A stretch of DNA of 64,000 bases from JAJCYL01 sp963664285. Its GTDB lineage: Bacteria; Bacteroidota; Bacteroidia; Cytophagales; Cyclobacteriaceae. The translations under genes and the position numbers were made by a program. Location of the stretch: assembly GCA_963664285.2 (NCBI GenBank), contig CAXXNX010000040.1:310001-374000 (forward strand), read 5' to 3'. The notes under the pieces were generated by a model, which searched no databases, was not told the origin of the DNA, and worked only from the letters and a program-made list of their open reading frames with translations. Below, one piece after another: positions 18,524-26,666 of the stretch (position 1 is the stretch's first letter; each line of letters begins with the position of its first letter).

Positions 18524-19269
18524 GGCTAAGTTCTAAATAACACAGCAATTATTATTATCTTCGCTATATGATATCAAGTCAAGAGATCAAAAATTTATTT
18601 GCACAATTGCCGATAAGTTCCCAAACCGAATTGTTGGATGAGTTGCTCCAGGAGCAGGAATTACAAGGCAAAGTATTGATTGCCGCTCAACAACAAATAG
18701 CAGAGAAAAGAAAGAAGAAACCCTGTCCAAATTGCACAAGCGAGAAGGTATATAAGAGGGGCAGACAAAAAGGTGTGCAGATGTATCAGTGCAATGAATG
18801 TAAAAGATGGTACAGTGAAACAACAGGGACACCTTTGTATGACATCAAGCTTAAATCAAAATGGCAATCTTATCTGCGCTGCATGGAGCAGGGCATGCCG
18901 ATAAAAAAGATAGCAAAACAAATCGGAATAAGCATCCAGACAAGCTTCGACTGGCGGCATAAGATATTGAGTTCACTAAATGAGTTTGTTCCCGAACAGT
19001 TATCCTCGGAAGTAGAATGTGATGAATTGGAACTGGCACTTAACAACAAGGGCAGTCGAAATTTAGATAGGGCAGCAAGAAAGAGGGGAAACGATTTCAT
19101 ACGGAATATGGGAAAGGAAGAGGTCACAGTTGTCCAGGTAGTAACAGCGGTTGAACGCAAGGGGGAGAGGTACCTTAAAGCTGTTGCATCAAAACGGCTG
19201 AGCAAAGAAGAAATTTCAAAGGCATTGGATGGGAAGTTGGCCTACGGTGCAACCTTGATTACAGATAAG
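18524..19269 (+). mobile_element. IS1595-type element, copy B1 (3'-truncated)
   Basis: This copy begins with GGCTAAGTTC right after TTAATTAG (18516-18523) and stops after CAGATAAG, where copy B2 begins. It lacks the last third of the element and the 3' terminal repeat. Confidence 0.9.
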
Positions 19270-19275
19270 GGCTAA
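18568..19275 (+). pseudogene. IS1595-type transposase, truncated (copy B1)
   Basis: The first 234 residues are intact through LAYGATLITDK, then the frame runs into the start of copy B2 and stops. The DDE core is incomplete, so it is inactive. Confidence 0.9.
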
Positions 19276-20342
19276 GTTCTAAATAACACAGCAATTATTA
19301 TTATCTTCGCTATATGATATCAAGTCAAGAGATCAAAAATTTATTTGCACAATTGCCGATAAGTTCCCAAACCGAATTGTTGGATGAGTTGCTCCAGGAG
19401 CAGGAATTACAAGGCAAAGTATTGATTGCCGCTCAACAACAAATAGCAGAGAAAAGAAAGAAGAAACCCTGCCCAAATTGCACAAGCGAGAAGGTATATA
19501 AGAGGGGCAGACAAAAAGGTGTGCAGATGTATCAGTGCAATGAATGTAAAAGATGGTACAGTGAAACAACAGGGACACCTTTGTATGACATCAAGCTTAA
19601 ATCAAAATGGCAATCTTATCTGCGCTGCATGGAGCAGGGCATGCCGATAAAAAAGATAGCAAAACAAATCGGAATAAGCATCCAGACAAGCTTCGACTGG
19701 CGGCATAAGATATTGAGTTCACTAAATGAGTTTGTTCCCGAACAGTTATCCTCGGAAGTAGAATGTGATGAATTGGAACTGGCACTTAACAACAAGGGCA
19801 GTCGAAATTTAGATAGGGCAGCAAGAAAGAGGGGAAACGATTTCATACGGAATATGGGAAAGGAAGAGGTCACAGTTGTCCAGGTAGTAACAGCGGTTGA
19901 ACGCAAGGGGGAGAGGTACCTTAAAGCTGTTGCATCAAAACGGCTGAGCAAAGAAGAAATTTCAAAGGCATTGGATGGGAAGTTGGCCTACGGTGCAACC
20001 TTGATTACAGATAAGCACCCTTCTTATAAGGCTTTTGCCAAAGACAACCCCTCCATAAAGCACAAAGCGCTATTGGCCAAAGATCATGTGGATAGAGATG
20101 ATAAAACAATCCATCTGCAAAAAGTAAACAATGTTCACACTCAACTTAGGACATTCTTACGCCCATTCAATGGTGTCAGTTCCAAATATTTGCAAAACTA
20201 CCTGAATTGGTATGCTTATGCTGACCGAATAAGAGAGTAAAACAACTTTGAAACAATGGTTTCTGACTATGCTATTAACGGATCAAGCCTATCATCTGTA
20301 TGAGCTATTTAAACAAAATACTGTTATAATTAGAACTTAGCT
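19270..20342 (+). mobile_element. IS1595-type element, copy B2
   Basis: A complete element end to end, joined directly to B1. Its 3' end AGCTAAGTTC (reverse complement) abuts a second TTAATTAG at 20343-20350, so B1 plus B2 together are flanked by one 8-bp target duplication. Confidence 0.9.
19314..20240 (+). pseudogene. IS1595-type transposase with 2-bp deletion (copy B2)
   Basis: The protein is identical in kind to copies C and D up to YAYADRIRE, then a missing GA pair in the GAGAGAGTAAAAC tract shifts the frame to an immediate stop. The last 33 residues are lost. The zinc ribbon and most of the DDE core remain, so partial function cannot be ruled out. Confidence 0.88.
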
Positions 20343-20369
20343 TTAATTAGTAAACAGCCTCTTTTATTT

Positions 20370-20660
20370 TTATTCTGATCTAAGAAATCTTATGGGGTTT
20401 GATCGTGCTGTTCTTATTGATTGATATGAGACGGTGAGCAGAATGATAGCCATAAGCATGGGAAATGTTGAAATATAGGCCTGCCAGGGAATGGTAATGT
20501 GGTAAGAGAAATTTTCAAGATAGTTAATGACATAGAACGAATACAGTGCAATAGTTAGCGTTGCCGAAATGCCAATAGCCAGCCCGCAGATATTGATTAA
20601 AGCGAACGGCTTATGTTTCATTAGATTTCGTACAATAAGTTTGAAATGAGTTGTTAACAT
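20370..20660 (-). pseudogene. FtsX/MacB-type ABC permease remnant with an in-frame internal loss
   Basis: The 96 codons begin like a normal ABC-transporter permease of the FtsX/MacB type (FKLIVRNLMKHKPFALINICGLAIGISATL, first membrane helix). They end like the last part of the same family (IPWQAYI, a final helix, then SYQSIRTARSNPIRFLRSE). Full proteins are about 800 residues, so some 700 residues are missing between the two halves while the frame is kept. A functional micro-protein is possible but less likely than a deletion relic. Confidence 0.75.
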
Positions 20661-20785
20661 GACCTTGAGGTATTATTTGACGATACAAGGATAAGATCTG
20701 AGGTCTCTTCAAAGAGTCCATTGTAGTTAATCGCCAAAAGATGGCAGTGAAACGTCTAAAAAAGGTATTTTAATTATTACACAGT

Positions 20786-21361
20786 TCAGGGCTGAAGACG
20801 TAATATCTCTTCATAAACTTTCAAACATACCCATGCGTCAGTGGCGGCGTAGATTTGCTGAGCCTCGGTTAGTATGTGGTTTTCCCAGTTAGAGGTCTGC
20901 TGATTTTTAGAGATGCGACCTTTTAGAAAAATGCCTGATAAATTCTTGGCTCCAATATTGTCCATTCCCATCTTGATCGCCATAGTATTGAGATCAATAA
21001 AACTCCTGGATCGAAATGGCCGGAATTTTTTGAGGTCTTTTAAATCATCATGCAGTGCGATACCAATTTTGAGGATGTCATCATTCTCAAAAAACTCTAT
21101 TAATCGATCAGTTAGTCCGGTATTTAACGTTCTGATGAGAAAACATTTATTATCTGTTGCCAATTGTATTAATGATGTTGAATGATATTCACCTTTTTTA
21201 AATGAGGGACGAGTTTCTGTATCAAACCCAATGATGGCATGCTCTTTTAACTCATCAAGTGCAGATTCAAGAGAATCTTCGGAAGTGATTACAATGATCT
21301 TCCCTTCAAATTGAAGAAGTGGAAGCAGTTTTAATTCCTCCTTACTAATAGACAGCTGCAT
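20786..21361 (-). CDS. 3'-5' exonuclease, DEDD (RNase D-like) fold
   Basis: The 191-residue protein is a stand-alone DEDDy exonuclease domain. Motif I is IIGFDTETRPSF, motif II IGIALHDDLKDL and motif III YAATDAWVCLKVY, giving the metal-binding acidic residues and the Tyr. It lacks HRDC domains, so it resembles WRN/RNase D-like single-domain enzymes of Bacteroidota. Its start is one base from the stop of the upstream nhaC gene, so the two are cotranscribed. Confidence 0.9.
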   Translation of the reverse strand: MQLSISKEELKLLPLLQFEGKIIVITSEDSLESALDELKEHAIIGFDTETRPSFKKGEYHSTSLIQLATDNKCFLIRTLNTGLTDRLIEFFENDDILKIGIALHDDLKDLKKFRPFRSRSFIDLNTMAIKMGMDNIGAKNLSGIFLKGRISKNQQTSNWENHILTEAQQIYAATDAWVCLKVYEEILRLQP

Positions 21362-21362
21362 A

Positions 21363-22862
21363 TCAGGCAGCCTTCAGTTGTTGATTTTCTTTTATAATCT
21401 TTCGCAGTTTCCAGCCCATGTATCCAAATAGCATAGTCATAAAAGGACTTATGATGTTAAAGAAGCAATAGGGCGCATAAGTGAAGGTGCTAACTCCTAA
21501 TACCGAAGACTGGCTAGCCCCGCAGGTATTCCAGGGTATAAGAACTGAGGTTACAGTTCCAGTATCTTCCAGTGTGCGACTAAGATTTTCGGGCATTAAT
21601 CCGCGTTTTCGATAGATTTCAGAATACATACGCCCGGGGACCACAATGGCCAGGTATTGGTCGGATGCTGTGACATTGAAAAACAAACAAGTGCCTGTGG
21701 TAGCAGCTATCAGTGAACCCGTGCTGTTTACCAGGCCAATCACCCATTGAGCGATTCGCTTCAACAAACCGGCTGACTCCATTACCCCACCAAAGATCAT
21801 GGCGGTTATTATAAGCCAGATTGTATTCAACATTCCAGACATTCCACTAGTAGACAATAAGTCGTTGACAGCAGGGCTTGAAGTCTCTACACTAAGTTCA
21901 CCGTACATTGCCACCATGATGGTTGCAAATTCTTCAGAAAGCGGGAAATTGAAAGTATCACCTGGTGCGTAGATCTCTTTGCCTAATTGTGCAACTAAAT
22001 TGCCCTGGAAAATTAAAGCGAAGATTGCACCCAATAATGTACCCACCAGTAAAGCCGGGGCCGCAGGTACTTTTTTAGCTATCATTACAATAATGAGTAC
22101 AGGAACTAGGAATAACCAGCCCGAAATGTAGAATGTACCATCGAGAGCATCTAAAACAGGTTGAATGTCCTGGGTGTTACCCGAGGTGGAACTAAAAATT
22201 CCAATAAGTAAGAATATGAACAGTGTGATGCCGATGGAAGGACCGGTAGTGTAAGCCATGTACTTGATGTGGGTAAACAAATCAGTGCCCGCCATTGCAG
22301 GAGCCAGGTTAGTGGTGTCTGAAAGAGGACTCATTTTATCACCGAAATAGGCGCCTGAAATTATTGCACCTGCAATGATTCCATCAGTTAATCCCAGCGC
22401 TCGTCCAATGCCAAGTAGCGCCACCCCGATAGTAGCCACAGTAGACCAGGAGCTGCCCGTCGCCAGTGAGACAATAGCACAAATGATTACGGCAGCGAAT
22501 AGAAAGATTGTCGGATTGAGTATTTGTAAACCGTAATAAATCATAGTAGGCACAATACCGCTAAGCATCCAGGTGCCAGAGAGAGATCCAATAAAGAACA
22601 GGATGATGATCGCCGGCATGGCGGACCCAATGCTTCTTACAATTCTACTTTGAATAGTTTCCCAGCTTACATCTAAACGAGCGGCAACCAATCCAGCTAC
22701 TGCAGATGCCATCAATAATACAATCTGGTTGGATCCTTCAAGTGAATTGGAAGTGAAGATCCAAACATTTATAAAAAGCAGTATCGTAAGAAAAATGATG
22801 GGTATAAATGCCTGTATCAGGCTTGGTTCTTTATGGTCATCGACGGTTAAAAGGTCGCTCAT
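21363..22862 (-). CDS. nhaC: Na+/H+ antiporter, NhaC family
   Basis: The 499-residue inner-membrane protein has about 11-12 hydrophobic helices. Family motifs include ATGSSWSTVATIGVALLGIG, GAYFGDKMSPLSDTTNLAPAMAG and LIPWNTCGASQSSVLGV. It exchanges sodium for protons, a trait common in marine bacteria; some family members exchange malate/lactate with Na+. The frame is intact. Confidence 0.9.
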   Translation of the reverse strand: MSDLLTVDDHKEPSLIQAFIPIIFLTILLFINVWIFTSNSLEGSNQIVLLMASAVAGLVAARLDVSWETIQSRIVRSIGSAMPAIIILFFIGSLSGTWMLSGIVPTMIYYGLQILNPTIFLFAAVIICAIVSLATGSSWSTVATIGVALLGIGRALGLTDGIIAGAIISGAYFGDKMSPLSDTTNLAPAMAGTDLFTHIKYMAYTTGPSIGITLFIFLLIGIFSSTSGNTQDIQPVLDALDGTFYISGWLFLVPVLIIVMIAKKVPAAPALLVGTLLGAIFALIFQGNLVAQLGKEIYAPGDTFNFPLSEEFATIMVAMYGELSVETSSPAVNDLLSTSGMSGMLNTIWLIITAMIFGGVMESAGLLKRIAQWVIGLVNSTGSLIAATTGTCLFFNVTASDQYLAIVVPGRMYSEIYRKRGLMPENLSRTLEDTGTVTSVLIPWNTCGASQSSVLGVSTFTYAPYCFFNIISPFMTMLFGYMGWKLRKIIKENQQLKAA

Positions 22863-23078
22863 TGTTAGAATAGATAAATAGGTTTTACATTTCCTGGGTC
22901 AAAATCCGTTGAATATAGTACATTTTTCAATCCTCACTTAACATTAATTTAGACAATTGTTTTCCTTGCATAGTTTCCCATGTATCGGGCAATCCATCAA
23001 TGTGAATTAAGAATACTACTCTTCAACTGCTATCGGGTATGATCTTAACCCGAAAAATTCATAGTAGACAATAAAAAA

Positions 23079-23140
23079 CAGGCATAAATTACTTATATTG
23101 AGATAGTTAGACAACAAAATAAGCAATTAATTTATGCCTG
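23079..23140 (+). promoter_or_regulatory. Fold-back hairpin covering the transposase start codon
   Basis: CAGGCATAAATTA (23079-23091) and TAATTTATGCCTG (23128-23140) form a perfect 13-bp stem. The candidate ATG (23134-23136) lies inside the 3' arm. Transcripts entering from outside the element would hide the start codon, a control known from other insertion sequences; here it is inferred. Confidence 0.55.
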
Positions 23141-24450
23141 AATATAAGGAAAAAGATACCGTATTTTATTGAGGAAAACAAGCTTTTAAATTTGATTTTT
23201 CAGCATCAGCGATTAGCTCAGACGGAGCGATATTGTTAAGTGAAAAAGTAGAGAGAAAGACTGGTCTATTAAAAAGCTTCGCCGCACTGATTCCTGACTA
23301 TCGAAACCCCTTTTTTATCGAATACACTTATGAAGAAATGCTTCGCCAACGGGTGTTTTTAATGATGCAGGGCTATCAGGATTGCAATGACGAACAAAAA
23401 CTCCGAGAGGATCCGGTGATCCGTAAAGTACTAGATAGCGGATTATATTCCCAGCCTACTTTAAGTCGATTTGAAAACAAGGCCGATCGGAGTCTGATCT
23501 ACCAGATGAGTCAATGGTTTGTAGACCGTTATGTAGAGGAGTTGAAAGAGAAGACTGGTCAAATCATCATTGATGTAGATGGTACCGATGACCCTACTCA
23601 TGGATCCCAACAACTCAGTTTGTATAATGGCTATTATGGACAGACTATGTACCATGAGTTGTTCTTTAAGGACGGGAACACCGGTCAGGTCATTTTACCA
23701 GTACTACGTCCGGGCAATTGTCACTCCAACAAATGGTTTGTGGCCTTATTGAAAAGGATTGTCATTAAAATCAGAAAAAAACTGCCCTCAGTAAAGATCC
23801 TTATTCGAGCGGATAGTGGCTTTTCAGGAGCATCTTTTTATCGGATAGCTAAGCAGTTTGACCTTCAATTTTGTTTAGGTATTAGTAGTAATGAAGTTTT
23901 AAAGACTTTTACCAAACAGACTATCATTGAAGTAAAAAAGGAATATGCTTCAAAAATCATCAAACATCAAGAGTTTGTTGGCCCGTTTACTTACCAGGCC
24001 AAAAGCTGGGATCGTTCTGAAAAGCTGTACGCCAAAGTGGAGTCTACCGGAAAAGGAATGAATGTCCGTTACTTTGTGAGCAACTTTGAAGCGATGACCG
24101 CTCAACAGATTTACTTTGATTTTTATGTCAAGCGAGGTGATGCCAGTGAAAATCGAATAAAGGAACTCAAAAACATGACTTATTCCGACCGGCTTTCCTG
24201 TCATCGCTACTGGGCCAATTTCATGCGTTTAATCATCGCTACCCTCTGTTATGAAATGTTCCGGCAGATTAAATTATTAATTGCCAAAACAAAACACCAC
24301 TTTGCTAAACGATGGCAAGTGGACAATATCCGGCTTTACCTGATGAAGGTTGGGGCGTGCCTGAAAGAAAGGAAAAGATCATTGACAATACAATTCTCAA
24401 GAGCCTTTAGATATCAATACCTGCTGGGCGATTTGCTTACGGTGAACTGA
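23134..24450 (+). pseudogene. IS1380-family transposase with TGA at codon 13
   Basis: From the ATG at 23134 the frame reads MPEYKEKDTVFY, then TGA (23170-23172), then GKQAFKFDFSASAISSDGAILLSEKVERKTG and the full transposase to 24450. The DDE core includes IIIDVDGTDDPTHGSQQ, IRADSGFS and NRIKELKNMTYSDRLSCH, all IS1380 hallmarks. The stop lies so early that re-initiation at TTG 23233 or another weak start could still produce a slightly shortened enzyme. Whether this copy is active is open. Confidence 0.8.
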
Positions 24451-25081
24451 CCGATCAGTTAAACAGTTTGGTTTAATCAAAAAAATGTTCTTCCATAAGA
24501 ACACAATAGAGCTTTGACTGAAAATTGAAAAATTCTAACAAAAAAACGCTCTAATGTCCTTTGAAATCCAGAAACCTGGTTGATCTTCAAATTAATACAT
24601 ACACTCCAATCAAAAATAGTTAGCAACCCATTATTAATCCCAAAATTGGTGGCCTATGAATAATGCGGGCTAAAGTACTTCAATCTTTACAATGTCTTCA
24701 GAGTTAATGTCGGCCAATGTAGTATTGACCAGAAACACTCCATCCAATATGATCAACGGTTGCTGACCATTAGCAAGAGAGTTAGCTGACCTCGTTAAAA
24801 TCGCCAATCCTGCCCCGGGGCTGGCCACCAACTGAAGTAACCCGAACACCGGCAACCTTGCCTTGCAAGCTTGAAGCAATGTTGGGCTGTGGAACAGCCT
24901 GCAGCTGCGCTTCGGTAATGTTACCAACAGCAAAACTCAAAGTCCTCCTGGACTTTCCTACGGCGGAACCGGAAATAATAATCTCCTGAAGTTGCGTCAC
25001 ATCTGTTGCTATGGTCACATCAATGACCGAGCGGGCTCCGATCTCTACCTCCTGGGTAGCGAAACCAATGTAAGTGAATAC

Positions 25082-26156
25082 AGCTAAGTTCTAATTATAA
25101 CAGCATTTTGTTTAAATAGCTCATACAGATGATAGGCTTGATCCGTTAATAGCATAGTCAGAAACCATTGTTTCAAAGTTGTTTTACTCTCTCTTATTCG
25201 GTCAGCATAAGCATACCAATTCAGGTAGTTTTGCAAATATTTGGAACTGACACCATTGAATGGGCGTAAGAATGTCCTAAGTTGAGTGTGAACATTGTTT
25301 ACTTTTTGCAGATGGATTGTTTTATCATCTCTATCCACATGATCTTTGGCCAATAGCGCTTTGTGCTTTATGGAGGGGTTGTCTTTGGCAAAAGCCTTAT
25401 AAGAAGGGTGCTTATCTGTAATCAAGGTTGCACCGTAGGCCAACTTCCCATCCAATGCCTTTGAAATTTCTTCTTTGCTCAGCCGTTTTGATGCAACAGC
25501 TTTAAGGTACTTCTCCCCCTTGCGTTCAACCGCTGTTACTACCTGGACAACTGTGACCTCTTCCTTTCCCATATTCCGTATGAAATCGTTTCCCCTCTTT
25601 CTTGCTGCCCTATCTAAATTTCGACTGCCCTTGTTGTTAAGTGCCAGTTCCAATTCATCACATTCTACTTCCGAGGATAACTGTTCGGGAACAAACTCAT
25701 TTAGTGAACTCAATATCTTATGCCGCCAGTCGAAGCTTGTCTGGATGCTTATTCCGATTTGTTTTGCTATCTTTTTTATCGGCATGCCCTGCTCCATGCA
25801 GCGCAGATAAGATTGCCATTTTGATTTAAGCTTGATGTCATACAAAGGTGTCCCTGTTGTTTCACTGTACCATCTTTTACATTCATTGCACTGATACATC
25901 TGCACACCTTTTTGTCTGCCCCTCTTATATACCTTCTCGCTTGTGCAATTTGGACAGGGTTTCTTCTTTCTTTTCTCTGCTATTTGTTGTTGAGCGGCAA
26001 TCAATACTTTGCCTTGTAATTCCTGCTCCTGGAGCAACTCATCCAACAATTCGGTTTGGGAACTTATCGGCAATTGTGCAAATAAATTTTTGATCTCTTG
26101 ACTTGATATCATATAGCGAAGATAATAATAATTGCTGTGTTATTTAGAACTTAGCC
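25082..26156 (-). mobile_element. IS1595-type element, copy C
   Basis: A complete 1075-bp element with the same ends as the other copies. The flanking octamers GTGAATAC (left) and CTTATTAC (right) agree at only 5 of 8 bases, unlike copies B and D. Confidence 0.9.
25084..26112 (-). CDS. IS1595-type transposase, full length (copy C)
   Basis: The 342-residue protein has a leucine/glutamine-rich N-terminal helix region, a zinc ribbon (CPNC at about residue 52 and CNEC at about 75), an HTH-like segment (KKIAKQIGISIQTSFDWRHKIL) and a DDE/N core: VECDELEL, GATLITDKHPSYKAF and VNNVHTQLRTFLRPFNGVS. These match IS1595-family transposases. The frame is uninterrupted, so this copy and copy D are candidates for the active source. 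Confidence 0.9.
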   Translation of the reverse strand: MISSQEIKNLFAQLPISSQTELLDELLQEQELQGKVLIAAQQQIAEKRKKKPCPNCTSEKVYKRGRQKGVQMYQCNECKRWYSETTGTPLYDIKLKSKWQSYLRCMEQGMPIKKIAKQIGISIQTSFDWRHKILSSLNEFVPEQLSSEVECDELELALNNKGSRNLDRAARKRGNDFIRNMGKEEVTVVQVVTAVERKGEKYLKAVASKRLSKEEISKALDGKLAYGATLITDKHPSYKAFAKDNPSIKHKALLAKDHVDRDDKTIHLQKVNNVHTQLRTFLRPFNGVSSKYLQNYLNWYAYADRIRESKTTLKQWFLTMLLTDQAYHLYELFKQNAVIIRT

Positions 26157-26666
26157 CTTATTACTAATGTAGCTGCATCTTGAGGTACGGACAACCTGTA
26201 ATTACCGTCAAAATCGGTAATTGTACCGGTAGTAGTTCCTTTAACCACTACATTAACGCCAGGCAATCCATCGCCATCATCTCCGACGATCTGGCCGGAG
26301 AGGGATTTCTCTTGTGCCCATATGAAGGACACCATGCCAAAAAGCATGAAGTTTAACAGTAAAAACTTCTTCATATTGTACTGTTTAAGTGAAAAATATT
26401 TACATTTTGATTGTAGACAATCCCCCAAACTTATTATTAAAAACAGATTTTAAAAAGGAAAAAAGCAAAAAAATACCCCTAATTGTAGTTAAAAAAAGTG
26501 ATTGCAATCGTTTGTTATAAACCCAACTTAATTTGGATTATTCAAATATTCTTAAGATAAAATACTGTTATATCTCAATGTGAAAGTATAATTCTCCAAG
26601 CAAGGGTATTTAGATGGAATATTCTATTATAAATACACTAGCGGATATGTGCCTAAACCGCCAAAA

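Larger units (their letters stand above)
18505..20365. terminator. Bidirectional terminator split by an insertion in its loop
   Basis: The left arm AAAAGAGGCTGTT (18505-18517) and right arm AACAGCCTCTTTT (20353-20365) are perfectly complementary over 13 bp. They are followed by T-rich sequence on the plus strand and, on the opposite strand, by the complement of the A run. The tandem IS1595 pair sits between them, and the duplicated TTAATTAG lies in what was the loop. The original hairpin served floA (plus) and the convergent FtsX remnant (minus). Confidence 0.85.
23049..24669 (+). mobile_element. IS1380-family insertion sequence
   Basis: The ends are CCCGAAAAATTCATAG at 23049-23064 and, inverted, CCCGCATTATTCATAG at 24654-24669 (13 of 16 bases equal). 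The element is 1621 bp. The right end cuts directly into the SusC-like frame after IEVL. The left flank is not recognisable as SusC sequence and the short flanks (TTAA and CTAA) do not match, so the element's two sides may not be original neighbours. Confidence 0.82.
24670..26374 (-). pseudogene. SusC/RagA-type TonB-dependent receptor remnant, cut by two insertion sequences
   Basis: The N-terminal part (26157-26374) has a signal peptide (MKKFLLLNFMLFGMVSFIWAQ) and the CarboxypepD-like GQIVGDDGDGLPGVNVVVKGTTTGTITDFDGNY segment. IS1595 copy C then intervenes. The other side (24670-25081) continues with VFTYIGFATQEVEIG, the plug region (SGSAVGKSRRTLSFAVGNIT, IASSLQGKVAGVRV), a frameshift near 24810, and PLIILDGVFLVNTTLADINSEDIVKIEVL before IS1380. 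The whole beta-barrel is absent. Such receptors import glycans or peptides. Flanks of copy C do not match as a target duplication, so the two halves may derive from different paralogues. Confidence 0.85.

Noticed and set aside
25475..26093. Repeated opposite-strand frames inside each IS1595 copy
   Set aside because: They recur only because the transposase gene recurs; they lack start context and known motifs, so they are shadows of the transposase.
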